Positions 7,591 through 16,235 of a DNA stretch of 34,629 nucleotides are shown here, piece by piece. The stretch spans positions 1-34,629 of the forward strand of contig CAJOQX010000329.1 of NCBI GenBank assembly GCA_905236865.1, read 5' to 3'. This stretch comes from Candidatus Rifleibacteriota bacterium. Its GTDB lineage: Bacteria > Muiribacteriota > Ozemobacteria > Ozemobacterales > Ozemobacteraceae. Position numbers and translations under genes: made by a program. Below the pieces are notes generated by a model. That model did not search any database. It saw only the letters and a program-made list of their open reading frames with translations, and was not told the origin of the DNA. How positions within the stretch are numbered: position 1 is the stretch's first letter; each line of letters starts with the position of its first letter.

Positions 7591-7644
7591 GACCATTTTC
7601 TAAACTTGTCTAATAAAACAAAGTTTGATAGAATAAAGAAAAAT

Positions 7645-8802
7645 ATGAATAAAGATAAAGACCAACAAAATCTATTCCTTTTTTTTGAAAAAGAATTAGA
7701 GAAAAAAAAAGAAGAGCCTAAAAAGAAATCTTCTATATTACATGATTTTCAACTTTTTCATACAAACAAATATACAGACGAACTAATTCTATTTACAAAG
7801 AATTTCGCTTCATTGTCTAAATCAGGGATGCCAGTTATTAAAGCATTAAATACGCTTCAGTTCCAAGTAAAAAACAAACATTTAAAAAAGATTCTTGAAG
7901 ATACAGCTTTTGATGTTGGAAGTGGAATTCCAATGCATGAATGTTTCAGAAAGCATAAAGATGTATTTAGTAAACTATATTGCGATACTGTAAAATTAGG
8001 CGAAGAATCTGGAAGATTAGATGCGGTATTTGAACGTTTAACCAATATTTTAGAAAAACGAAAAGAAATACAAGAAAATTATTTTAAAGCAATTTCTTAT
8101 CCCATAAATATTTTTATTCTTGCATTTACTGAATTCATGATACTTATGGCTTATGTTATTCCTCCTTTTTCAAAACTTTATGATGGGTTTCCAATGCCGA
8201 AAATCACTAAAGCAGTTATAGCCGCTGGTTTTTATTTACAAGACAACATTAAAATTATTTTAGGCACAATATTATCTGTTTTTATTTTTTATTTCATTTT
8301 TAATAAATTCAAAATAGGTAAGCTTATTATAGATTATTTCAAATTAAAGATACCTGCTTTTGGCAATCTTTCTAAGAAATATAACCTAGTTATATATTTC
8401 AGAAATCTTGTTATGCTTTATAATTCTGGAGTGGGCTTTATTTCAGCAATGAGAATATGTAACGAAACGTTAGAAAACTGTTTTATAAAAAGTAAAATGG
8501 AAAAAGCGTCTAACAACATTGACAAAGGTGAAACAATAACAGAAGCATATAGAGCAACAAAAATATTCCGAAAAAAAACAATGAGTGAAATAGAAATTGG
8601 CGAAGAATCTGGCTATATTGATGATGCACTTGAAAAATTAGCCGATAACTACGAAATAGAACTTAATAACACAATAAAACGTATTATGATAATGGTTGAA
8701 CCCATATATGTAACAATCATGAGCGTGATTAGCGGTATTGTATTAACCGCTATGTGTCTCCCTCTCTACGAAATACTAAAAGTGGTTTCTAAAAAAAATT
8801 AA
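7645..8802 (+). CDS. GspF/PilC-family inner-membrane platform protein
   Basis: About 385 aa, polytopic, with the two-fold T2SSF repeat. Repeat 1 starts ELILFTKNFASLSKSGMPVI. Repeat 2 starts LVIYFRNLVMLYNSGVGFIS. The C-terminus has MIMVEPIYVTIMSVISGIVL then TAMCLPLYEI, the conserved last membrane segment. Such proteins form the inner-membrane platform on which the pilus/secretion ATPase assembles pilins. I chose the ATG at 7645; an in-frame ATG at 7549 would add 32 residues but lies in the repeat element and adds nothing conserved. The secretin gene follows 129 bp downstream. No ATPase, pilin or PilMNOP genes are adjacent, so type IV pilus versus type II secretion is undecided. Confidence 0.82.
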   Translation: MNKDKDQQNLFLFFEKELEKKKEEPKKKSSILHDFQLFHTNKYTDELILFTKNFASLSKSGMPVIKALNTLQFQVKNKHLKKILEDTAFDVGSGIPMHECFRKHKDVFSKLYCDTVKLGEESGRLDAVFERLTNILEKRKEIQENYFKAISYPINIFILAFTEFMILMAYVIPPFSKLYDGFPMPKITKAVIAAGFYLQDNIKIILGTILSVFIFYFIFNKFKIGKLIIDYFKLKIPAFGNLSKKYNLVIYFRNLVMLYNSGVGFISAMRICNETLENCFIKSKMEKASNNIDKGETITEAYRATKIFRKKTMSEIEIGEESGYIDDALEKLADNYEIELNNTIKRIMIMVEPIYVTIMSVISGIVLTAMCLPLYEILKVVSKKN

Positions 8803-8880
8803 TTTTCGTCAGTTCACTCAACCCATAAAAAATCACAAAAATTCCTAAATAATTTACAAATAATTGTCGAATAAAAGCTG

Positions 8881-8889
8881 TGATATACT
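8881..8889 (+). promoter_or_regulatory. Extended -10 promoter of the secretin gene
   Basis: TGATATACT is an extended -10 element (TGN plus TATACT at 8884-8889). There is no good -35 at 17 bp. It lies about 42 bp upstream of the ATG at 8932, which has AAGGAG at good spacing. Confidence 0.5.
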
Positions 8890-8931
8890 ATTTATCCATA
8901 TTATTACGTTAGAATTATTAAGGAGCTTATT

Positions 8932-10863
8932 ATGAGGTCATTATCATATTATAGGAAAGGATATATATTTAAACTAAATAAAACTGCATTTGCCTTTCTC
9001 TGTGCTCTATTGATAAATATTCCAGTAGGAGCCTCTGAAAAACTCACTAAGCTCGATATTTCAGATTATGGAAATAATTCTATTTCTCTTTTTCCAAACA
9101 ATAAAATAAGCGATTTTAACGTAACAATGGATACACCTGAAATTTTAAATGCTGAAATTTATGATTTGAGTTTAGAAGAAAAAAACAAAGTAATTTTAGA
9201 ACCACATCCTAAAGTTAAATATATGCGAATTAATCAAGTTAGTAATTCTCCAGACGTTGTTAGAGCGACTTTAGTCTTCAACGAACCATTAAAAGTTAAT
9301 GCAAAAAAAATAGATAATAAAATAATCATAGAAACTACTCCAACAACAGAATCTAAGAATAATTCACTACAATCTAATAGCAAGATAGATAAAAATAGTC
9401 AAAATTATGATTACAGCCAAATGGATGCCTTGTTTGATAACGAAAATAGTCAAACTATCTTAGATCAAAAACTAAGTTTGGATTTTGAACAAGAAGACTT
9501 ACTTACTCTTCTTGATGCAATTGCTGCAAAATTTAATTTAAGAGTTTTTGCTGATTCTGGAGTAAAAGGTAAAGTAAGTCTAAAAGCCCAAGATGTAACT
9601 TTAAGAGAAATACTAAAAAACCTTTTACTTAATAGAAATTATCAATACACTTTAAAAGGAAGAAATTTAACTGTTATTTCCTTCGACACTACTTCAAATA
9701 AAGTTGCAAAAGAACTTCTTTTCAGAGATTTAAATTTAAAAGACTCTTTGCAAGTTATTTCAAAAATGATGAATATAAATTTAATCATTCATGAAAGTGT
9801 AGAAGATAAGAAAGTTAATTTTTATGTAGAAAATCTAAGCTTAGATGAACTTTTTAATTTACTGATAGAAACAAACGGTCTTGTTAAGAAACACTGCGGT
9901 GGCAATACTTACGTTGTTTGTAAAAAAGAAAGTGCCAGTGAATTTGGTGAAAAAGTTTATCGAACATTTAAGCTTGTTAATTCTAAACCCCAAGAAATAA
10001 TTGATATGATAAAAAACAATAAAGCTCTTGGTAAAAGAATTAACGCTGAAGGATTTTCTGTAAATGAAAGAATAAATTCTATTTCTGTATATGAAGCAGC
10101 AGAAAACATCAACCTTATAGAAAAAATAATTAAAAGTGCTGATGAAAAACTTAAACAAGCTGTTATTGAAGTTAAGTTAGTTGAAATAGACCGTAAAGGC
10201 TTAAAACAACTTGGAATAAACTTTGAAAACAATTCAGAAAACGGTTCCGATATTGGACGTTTACCAAGCAATTATTCTTTGCCAGCAAAACTAGAAAATC
10301 TTGAACAAAAAAGTAAAGCAAAAATTTTGGCTAGTCCTAAAATACGAGCTTTACATGGCAAGAAAGCTTCTATAAACATTGGAAAAGTAATACCTGTTCC
10401 ATATTATAATAGAGAAAAAACTAATAATAGTAATTATGGTTCTTCGACTCAAAGTCAAAAAGAATACAAAGATGTTCAAGTAGGTATCAGACTAGAAGTT
10501 ACTCCAGAAATATCTAGAGACAACGAAATAAGTATGGAACTCAATACAAGCATAGATTCAGTTCTTGGTTTTAATCACGATGGGCAGATTACCAAATCAG
10601 AACGAAATACCAATACTTATATAAGAGTAAAAAATGGAGAAACCGTTATTATTGGTGGTTTGATAGATGAAAGTGGTTATGAACCCAAGAAAAACAATTC
10701 GTTCATGAGCAAAGTTCCTATATTAAAAGGATTTACATCACGTCCTAAATCAGAAATAAACAGAACAGAAATGATTATGCTGGTAACTCCTAGACTTGTT
10801 AATATTGACGAAGATGAAGACGATGCCGATGGAGATACAATTATTATTAAAGATGAGAAATGA
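8932..10863 (+). CDS. Outer-membrane secretin (PilQ/GspD-like)
   Basis: 643 aa with a signal peptide (AFAFLCALLINIPVGAS). After about residue 85 there is an AMIN-like segment (DVVRATLVFNEPLKVNAKKI). A secretin/TonB short N-terminal domain lies at about 180-250 (LSLDFEQEDLLTLLDAIAAK), followed by N-type repeats (RTFKLVNSKPQEIIDMI). The secretin barrel domain lies at about 415-630. It includes KAKILASPKIRALHGKKASI and VKNGETVIIGGLID, and ends VPILKGF...MIMLVTPRLV. The product forms the multimeric outer-membrane gate through which a pilus or secreted protein passes. The AMIN domain favours a PilQ-like role. The acidic tail (DEDEDDADGD) is unusual. The stop codon lies inside the first unit of a 7-bp tandem repeat. 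Confidence 0.85.
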   Translation: MRSLSYYRKGYIFKLNKTAFAFLCALLINIPVGASEKLTKLDISDYGNNSISLFPNNKISDFNVTMDTPEILNAEIYDLSLEEKNKVILEPHPKVKYMRINQVSNSPDVVRATLVFNEPLKVNAKKIDNKIIIETTPTTESKNNSLQSNSKIDKNSQNYDYSQMDALFDNENSQTILDQKLSLDFEQEDLLTLLDAIAAKFNLRVFADSGVKGKVSLKAQDVTLREILKNLLLNRNYQYTLKGRNLTVISFDTTSNKVAKELLFRDLNLKDSLQVISKMMNINLIIHESVEDKKVNFYVENLSLDELFNLLIETNGLVKKHCGGNTYVVCKKESASEFGEKVYRTFKLVNSKPQEIIDMIKNNKALGKRINAEGFSVNERINSISVYEAAENINLIEKIIKSADEKLKQAVIEVKLVEIDRKGLKQLGINFENNSENGSDIGRLPSNYSLPAKLENLEQKSKAKILASPKIRALHGKKASINIGKVIPVPYYNREKTNNSNYGSSTQSQKEYKDVQVGIRLEVTPEISRDNEISMELNTSIDSVLGFNHDGQITKSERNTNTYIRVKNGETVIIGGLIDESGYEPKKNNSFMSKVPILKGFTSRPKSEINRTEMIMLVTPRLVNIDEDEDDADGDTIIIKDEK

Positions 10864-10910
10864 GAAATGAGAAGTGAGAAGTGAGAGATGAGAAGTGAGA
10901 GGTGAGAGGT
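10855..10910 (+). repeat. Eight tandem heptamers GAGARRT
   Basis: Eight consecutive 7-bp units (GAGAAAT x2, GAGAAGT x2, GAGAGAT, GAGAAGT, GAGAGGT x2) form an all-purine track interrupted by T every seventh base. The first unit contains the last codons and stop of the secretin gene; the rest are non-coding. Confidence 0.9.
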
Positions 10911-10935
10911 TGTTGGTGAAACAGTGATAATGAGA

Positions 10936-10995
10936 AGCTAACGATATGTGGTGTTGAGAGCCTAACGGCTCTTGGTGTAAAAGTTTTCGTTAGCT
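10936..10995 (+). terminator. Nested stem-loop between secretin and phosphoesterase genes
   Basis: Outer arms AGCTAACGA (10936-10944) and TCGTTAGCT (10987-10995) pair perfectly. Inside is a second hairpin AGAGCC-TAAC-GGCTCT (10957-10972). There is no clean T-run straight after it, so it may be a weak terminator or another RNA structure. Confidence 0.4.
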
Positions 10996-11048
10996 CTTCA
11001 GTTTATATTTGTAGTTATTGTTTAGTTTATGCTAGACTTTTAACTGCT

Positions 11049-11867
11049 ATGAAAAGAAAAAAAACTAGAATAAAAATAGTTATTTGCCTAATGCTTTTTA
11101 TTTTGTTTGTTCTAATTTGGGCATTTTTCATAGAACCCAACCTATTGATAGTAAAAAGAATAACTATTAACGATTCTGATTTACAAGGTATCAGAGTGGC
11201 TTATTTAAGTGATTTACATCTATACAAAGGAAGTAAAAACTACTATTTAAATCTTGTAAAAAAAGTAAATAACGAAAAACCAGATATTATTTTGTTAGGT
11301 GGCGATTATGTCGTTATAAAACTATTTAAACACCAATCAATGAATCTCAAAGAAATAACAGATATTCTAGAAAAACTAAAAGCTAATTATGGAGTTTATA
11401 TGATTATGGGAAACCATGAAGCTTTTGGAAACATATTAAAAAAAATACATAATCACTTAAAAGGAAGTAATATAAAAATACTTCAAAATACTTCAACAAA
11501 ACTCAAAATAAAAAACAAAAACATTTATTTGGTAGGAATTGGAGACTATGCAAGTCATAAAGATAGAATAGACCTAGCTTTTAGAGAGGCTAAGAAACCG
11601 ATTATAGCCTTCACGCATTCTCCAGATATTTTCCCTCAAATTCCTGATTATGTGAACATTACTTTTGCAGGACATACTCACGGAGGACAAGTTTATCTTC
11701 CTCTTTATGGACCAGTGACATCTCCTAGACATCTTTTAGGTTTATATATTAAAGGACTTTATACTAATGGAAATAAAAAAATGTATGTATCTAGTGGAAT
11801 AGGTTCAACACACTTAAAAGTTAGATTATTTAATTTGCCAGAAATTTTAATAGTCGATTTTAAATAG
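11049..11867 (+). CDS. Membrane-anchored calcineurin-like metallophosphoesterase (YkuE-like)
   Basis: 272 aa with one N-terminal membrane helix (IVICLMLFILFVLIWAFF). The metal-binding motifs of the calcineurin-like fold appear in order: YLSDLHLYKG (D-x-H), ILLGGDYV (GD), MGNHEAF (GNHE), FTHSPD, and FAGHTHGGQVYLP (GHxH). The family includes YkuE-type phosphodiesterases and enzymes acting on lipid-A precursors, so the substrate cannot be named. The catalytic domain could face either side; with one N-terminal helix and a positive N-terminus it probably sits outside the inner membrane. There is no strong ribosome site before the ATG. Confidence 0.85.
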   Translation: MKRKKTRIKIVICLMLFILFVLIWAFFIEPNLLIVKRITINDSDLQGIRVAYLSDLHLYKGSKNYYLNLVKKVNNEKPDIILLGGDYVVIKLFKHQSMNLKEITDILEKLKANYGVYMIMGNHEAFGNILKKIHNHLKGSNIKILQNTSTKLKIKNKNIYLVGIGDYASHKDRIDLAFREAKKPIIAFTHSPDIFPQIPDYVNITFAGHTHGGQVYLPLYGPVTSPRHLLGLYIKGLYTNGNKKMYVSSGIGSTHLKVRLFNLPEILIVDFK

Positions 11868-11876
11868 CGATTAGTT

Positions 11877-11893
11877 GTGGTATAATATACCAC
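11877..11893 (+). promoter_or_regulatory. Extended -10 promoter embedded in a perfect palindrome, upstream of the MscS-type gene
   Basis: GTGGTATA-A-TATACCAC is an 8-bp perfect inverted repeat with a 1-nt centre. The -10 box TATAAT (11881-11886) with upstream TGG lies within it. This places a dyad exactly over the promoter, as expected of a repressor operator. The gene starts 25 bp downstream. Confidence 0.55.
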
Positions 11894-11917
11894 GATTACA
11901 ATTTGAGGTGGGGTTTT

Positions 11918-14524
11918 ATGACTAAAAGATTAATTAATCTATCTATAATCGCAATATTATTATTTTTATCAAATATTATTGGCTTGTATGCAGAAGAAGC
12001 CATAAACACAAATGCTCCAACAAAATATAAAATTGAGGATCTTATTGCAAAATCTGATGATATAGATAGAGAAAGTAAAAACTTAGAAAAAAAATTAAAA
12101 GAATATGCTGATGTTTCAGATGATGAAGAAGAAATAGATTCTTTAAAAAAATCATTAGAATCATGTAAACAAGAATTCCAAAGGAATAAACTAATCGAAA
12201 ACATTAGTATCGATACTATGAATTCCTTGAGAGGGAAAGTTACAATTATATCAGACGAATGTTTTGAGCTAAAGAAAAAAGTTGAAGAACGTCTGAAAAA
12301 TATTGAAAACCTAAATAATAGCTGGAATGAAAAGAAAGAATTTTGGCAACAATTACAAAAACAGAATAATGTTGTAGAAAGCACATATAACACTTATGCT
12401 AAAAATCTATTCCAAGAAAAAAACAAAACCATAGATAAAGCCTTTAAACTTTTCGAAGGGGCCGATAAACCAATATTAAATCTAAATAATAAAATTACAG
12501 ATTTAAATAAGGCAACTAACAATCTTGCTGATGATTTAGACAGGCTTATTCAAAATCTTCGTAAAAGATTATTTAAAAAGTCTGGAAATGCTATGCTTTC
12601 AATTAAGTATTTTAGAGAATTTAAAAATTTATTTAATCAATCAAATAGAAATGAAGAATACTTAAATAAAAAAGGTAGTATAGGTGAAATATTTAACAAT
12701 TACGCTTGGGTTTTTGTTTTACAAATAATAATATTTATTCTTGTTGCCTTATATTTAAAAAATGTAAAAGAAGACTTTATGTCTGTTGTAGGTTTAAATT
12801 TCCTTCATAAAAATTATATTGCTTCAAGTCTAATAATAAGTGTTTTAGTTGGTATTCCGTTAGTCCTAGAAAGCTACCCACCATTAGTAAAATTGGTTTA
12901 TACTATTTTAATTTGTATTGGAACTGCCATTATTTTCTGTGGCAAAATACCGAATAAAAGTATAAAAGCAGGTGTTGTTCTAGTCTTTATATTATATGTA
13001 TTATATAAAATATTTGATTTAGGGAATATTCCTAGTGTTTTATCTCAATTAGTTATGGCTATAGTTTCGCTTGCTTCTGGTATTTATTTCTTAAAATTAA
13101 ACGAATTAAAAGAAGAAGAATCATTTACAAATGAAACAGAAGAAAGCACAGAAAAAACCGATAACAATATAGAAAATCCTGATGATTTTTCTTTAAAGAT
13201 ACAACTAGCAAATAAAATATTAGGTATTTTCCTTATTATTGCCTTTATATTACAAATTGCAGGTTATACAGCATTAGCAAACCACATATATCATATTACT
13301 TTAAAAAGTATTCTAATAATTTTACTAACTTGGGTTACTCTTGATTTTCTATATGGATGCGTAAAAATATTTCTATCAACTGTAATAGTAACTAAATATT
13401 TAAAAAATGTAATTCCAGATAAAGAAAGAGTCGGTAACACATTAAATACAATAATTACAATTGTTACTGCATATTTTGTAATAGCAGGAATTTTATCTGC
13501 TTGGGGCTTCTATGATAATGTTTTATTAGCTTCAAAATCAATATTATCTTTAGGGATTACAATACAAGATACAAGAATTACTTTAGGAAATGTCTTTTGG
13601 GCTATTTTCTTGTTCTATATAGTCCTCGGCATTTCATGGTGTGTAAGATCTACATTAGAAACAAGTTTTTACCCAAAACGAAATATAGAATTAGGCGTAG
13701 GAATTTCTATTAACCGATTAATCTATTATTCGTTCATAGTTATAGCTGTTGCTATTGCTATGGGGGTGTTAGGAATTAGCTTCCAAAGTTTGATGGTTAT
13801 CATAGGAGCTTTGGGTGTTGGTATTGGTTTTGGATTACAAAATATAGTGAATAACTTCGCTAGTGGATTGATTTTATTATTTGAACGTTCTATTAAAGTT
13901 GGAGACATTGTTGTTGTAAATGGAACTTGGGGAACAGTCAAGCATTTAGGACTTCGCGCAACCATCATACAAACTTTTGCAAACGCAGAAATGATTGTTC
14001 CAAACTCTGATTTGGTGTCTTCTACAGTAAACAACTGGACAATGACCAATAGACAAACAAGATTTTCTGTAAAAGTTGGTGTAGCCTATGGAACAGACCC
14101 AAATTTAGTAAAAAAAGTTTTGCTAAATATTGCCAATACTCATTCCAATGTATTAAAAGATCCAGCTCCAAGTGTTGTTTTTAATGAATTTGGTGATAGT
14201 TCTTTAAATTTTGAACTTCGTTGTTGGGTTAAAGAAATTAATATTATGTGGAAAACACAAGACGAAATTATGTATAAAATAGACAAAGAATTCAAAGAAA
14301 ACAATATTGCAATCCCATTTCCACAAAGAGATTTGTATATCAAAGAAATGCCTTCTGATTTAAAAGATGCTGTTTCTGGTATGAAAGATACGGTTCCTGG
14401 CATGAAAGATACAGTTTCTGAGGCAAAAGATGCTGTTTCTGAAATCGAACCTAAAACTAAAAATGAATCGAAACCTAAAACTACTAAATCTAGATATAAA
14501 AGATACTCTTCAGACGAAGAATAA
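11918..14524 (+). CDS. Large MscS-family mechanosensitive channel (MscK-like)
   Basis: 868 aa. A signal peptide (LINLSIIAILLFLSNIIGLYA) is followed by a coiled-coil periplasmic region (about residues 20-240) and many membrane helices (about 260-640). The MscS pore and beta domain then follow. The pore helix is GALGVGIGFGLQNIVNNFAS, then GLILLFERSIKVGDIVVVNG and AEMIVPNSDLVSSTVNNW. Such channels open under membrane tension and release solutes during osmotic downshock. The ATG at 11918 has GAGGTGGGG just upstream; a TTG at 11903 is less likely. The C-terminus carries four 7-aa repeats (KD-A/T-V) followed by a basic tail. Confidence 0.87.
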   Translation: MTKRLINLSIIAILLFLSNIIGLYAEEAINTNAPTKYKIEDLIAKSDDIDRESKNLEKKLKEYADVSDDEEEIDSLKKSLESCKQEFQRNKLIENISIDTMNSLRGKVTIISDECFELKKKVEERLKNIENLNNSWNEKKEFWQQLQKQNNVVESTYNTYAKNLFQEKNKTIDKAFKLFEGADKPILNLNNKITDLNKATNNLADDLDRLIQNLRKRLFKKSGNAMLSIKYFREFKNLFNQSNRNEEYLNKKGSIGEIFNNYAWVFVLQIIIFILVALYLKNVKEDFMSVVGLNFLHKNYIASSLIISVLVGIPLVLESYPPLVKLVYTILICIGTAIIFCGKIPNKSIKAGVVLVFILYVLYKIFDLGNIPSVLSQLVMAIVSLASGIYFLKLNELKEEESFTNETEESTEKTDNNIENPDDFSLKIQLANKILGIFLIIAFILQIAGYTALANHIYHITLKSILIILLTWVTLDFLYGCVKIFLSTVIVTKYLKNVIPDKERVGNTLNTIITIVTAYFVIAGILSAWGFYDNVLLASKSILSLGITIQDTRITLGNVFWAIFLFYIVLGISWCVRSTLETSFYPKRNIELGVGISINRLIYYSFIVIAVAIAMGVLGISFQSLMVIIGALGVGIGFGLQNIVNNFASGLILLFERSIKVGDIVVVNGTWGTVKHLGLRATIIQTFANAEMIVPNSDLVSSTVNNWTMTNRQTRFSVKVGVAYGTDPNLVKKVLLNIANTHSNVLKDPAPSVVFNEFGDSSLNFELRCWVKEINIMWKTQDEIMYKIDKEFKENNIAIPFPQRDLYIKEMPSDLKDAVSGMKDTVPGMKDTVSEAKDAVSEIEPKTKNESKPKTTKSRYKRYSSDEE
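14360..14443 (+). repeat. Four tandem 21-bp units inside the MscS-type gene
   Basis: Units at 14360, 14381, 14402 and 14423 encode LKDAVSG, MKDTVPG, MKDTVSE and AKDAVSE. Being in-frame multiples of 3, copy-number change would alter tail length without frameshift. Confidence 0.85.
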
Positions 14525-14646
14525 TCATTAATACGACAATGAAATAACGAAAATTTGTGTTTCTGATTTTGTCATTGCGAGAGACTGTGCTAAAACTCGT
14601 AATTTGATGAAAAATCAGTGTTTATTTGTTTGTAGCCTACCCATTG

Positions 14647-14697
14647 TCATAAACGTATAGCTTTCAGGCCTAAAGCCCTTAAGCTATACGTTTATGA
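14647..14697. repeat. Perfect 17-bp inverted repeat with 17-nt loop
   Basis: TCATAAACGTATAGCTT (14647-14663) is exactly reversed at 14681-14697. The loop contains a small GGC-CTAAA-GCC hairpin. It lies inside the 14571-14974 element, and its RNA would form a very stable hairpin. Confidence 0.85.
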
Positions 14698-14737
14698 TAA
14701 ATATGTAGACTTTTCTTATCTCTCGATTCTTTTAAAA

Positions 14738-14857
14738 GCGAACAGTTGCTTGCTCAACCTTATTCTCCTTCGCGGTCTCTGTTAATTTGTACCTTCGGAT
14801 AGACTTAGAGGGAACGAGCCTTGTGCGGAGAATAGAGGTCTCGCGTCTACTGTCCGC
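14738..14857. other. Compound stem structure, possible structured RNA
   Basis: GCGAACAGT (14738-14746) pairs with ACTGTCCGC (14849-14857) with one mismatch. Inside, TATTCTCC (14761-14768) pairs perfectly with GGAGAATA (14827-14834). The arrangement could fold as one long interrupted stem around a roughly 58-nt apical part. It is richer in G+C than the surroundings. I do not recognise it as a known RNA family. A further 7-bp hairpin (GCCAAGC-TTC-GCTTGGC) lies at 14890-14906. Confidence 0.35.
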
Positions 14858-15110
14858 TCACTCACTACCTACAACCAACCACTTACCACGCCAAGCTTCG
14901 CTTGGCTATCCGATCTGTGTAGGCAATTAGCACATATTTTGGACTTAAAAATTAATTTTAGCACAGCCTCTGCGAAAAACCCCAAGTTGCACGCATTGCA
15001 AACCTACAATAGTATGTCATTACTGTAAAAGCCAAAGCTATAATAAAAAAACAAGAGATTACAAAAAGCTATATTTAGAGACTGCTAAATAGAAAGTCAA
15101 AGCAATAATA

Positions 15111-16235
15111 TTATTTTTTCTTATAAGTAGCATAAATAGAAGAAGCGGGTATTTTTTGAATAATCCAGTTATTCTCTTGCTTTTCGTTAGCTATATTTAA
15201 TATAGCATCGATTACTTTGTTTTCATCTTCTTTTCTTACACACATAATAGCATTTTCATAATTAGAAAAATCGTAACTATTATCATCATTTAAAGTAACG
15301 TTTTTCAACAAAGTCATGGTTGCACCAGCAGCACCGCAATCCATCGCAGCATGAATATAATCTTCACTATGTTCAACAGGGCAAATAAAACTAATTTCTT
15401 TATGAGTATAAGAAGTTTTTGTCGGCAACACCCTATCTTCATCAACTTCAAACATACGTCTACGCCATGATGTTCCTTTTTTTATATCATCTATGGCGGC
15501 AATAATTTGTTCCAAACTTGCTGCTCTATTTTGATAACCAACAGTTACCTGTGAATCAACTAAACCGTATTTAATTGGGGTTTGATACATAAAACCACCA
15601 CCAGGTCTATTAAGTTTACCTTTTTCTATAAGCAGATTTTGTAAACCATTAGCATCAAAAGAAGGAACTAACAAATATGTTATCTCCTTTTCTGGAGAAA
15701 TAGTTATCCTTAACAAACCTAATCTATCTCTAATGCCTGTTCCCTTTCCCAAACTAACAGTAGGCACACCAGCCCCTAAGCGTAAAGCAACCTTAGAAAT
15801 ATTTTCACCACTTCCAGATACAGATTGTATTCCTGTTATCAAGGTTAAATCATGTAGTAAAGTATTTTTGCCATGAAGATCTATTTTTATTTCAGGAATA
15901 GCTTTACCGTTTAATTCCAATATATTTTGAGAATAAACAGAACCACGACCAGAAGCTTTTAAATCAAGTTTATCAATTATATAAGAAATTACTTTCTCTG
16001 AATCATCTGTTGTTGTAATTATTCTAAAAATGTCTGTTGGAGAATCTTCTATAGGATCTGAAATACCTAAAATATCAAATAAATTTGTTTTAGTTCTCAA
16101 TCTTGCAGTTCTAGCAGATTCAAACATCAACGTTTTTATTCCAATATCTTTAAAAAGCTTTAAAGCAACTTTAGACAAACCATGATGTATAACCAAAGTA
16201 ATTCGTGAAACTTCTATAAATTCAAAATTATTCAT
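15111..16235 (-). CDS. Protein of repeated PII (GlnB)-like domains, partner of the DUF1538 transporter
   Basis: 374 aa, soluble, with no signal peptide. An N-terminal PII-like domain (about residues 10-115) contains GRGSVYSQNI, reminiscent of the T-loop start of PII proteins. A second segment (VPSFDANGLQNLLIEKGKLN then RPGGGFMYQTPIKYG) and a third (FICPVEHSEDYIHAAMDCGA then AGATMTLL) look like further PII-type folds. PII-like proteins bind nucleotides or small ions and gate neighbouring transporters. The gene overlaps the 3' end of the DUF1538 gene by 8 bp, so a regulatory role on that protein is likely. The uridylylated tyrosine of classical GlnB is not evident. DUF1538 genes are often found next to PII-type genes. 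Confidence 0.7.
   Translation of the reverse strand: MNNFEFIEVSRITLVIHHGLSKVALKLFKDIGIKTLMFESARTARLRTKTNLFDILGISDPIEDSPTDIFRIITTTDDSEKVISYIIDKLDLKASGRGSVYSQNILELNGKAIPEIKIDLHGKNTLLHDLTLITGIQSVSGSGENISKVALRLGAGVPTVSLGKGTGIRDRLGLLRITISPEKEITYLLVPSFDANGLQNLLIEKGKLNRPGGGFMYQTPIKYGLVDSQVTVGYQNRAASLEQIIAAIDDIKKGTSWRRRMFEVDEDRVLPTKTSYTHKEISFICPVEHSEDYIHAAMDCGAAGATMTLLKNVTLNDDNSYDFSNYENAIMCVRKEDENKVIDAILNIANEKQENNWIIQKIPASSIYATYKKK

Larger units (their letters stand above)
14571..14974. mobile_element. Non-autonomous inverted-repeat element, copy 2 (about 404 bp)
   Basis: The left end is GTCATTGCGAGAGACTGTGC then TAAAA (14571-14595). The right end, read on the reverse strand from 14974, is CGCAGAGGCTGTGCTAAAAT. 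Just inside the left end it shares an AATTTnnTnAAAAATnnnTGT stretch with copy 1 (938-1113). It contains no open frame of note but two strong dyads (14647-14697 and 14738-14857). No transposase is present. The flanks 14525-14570 and 14975-15110 show no gene. Confidence 0.55.

Noticed and set aside
7549-7644. N-terminal extension of the gspF-like protein starting at ATG 7549
   Set aside because: The start and first codons lie inside a repeat element, and the 32 extra residues show no feature of the family.
11903-11917. TTG start for the MscS-type gene
   Set aside because: It precedes the ribosome site GAGGTGGGG; the ATG at 11918 is spaced correctly and begins the signal peptide.
14738-14857. 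Known RNA such as tRNA, SRP RNA or RNase P RNA
   Set aside because: The stem structure shows none of the conserved loops or sequence signatures of those RNAs.
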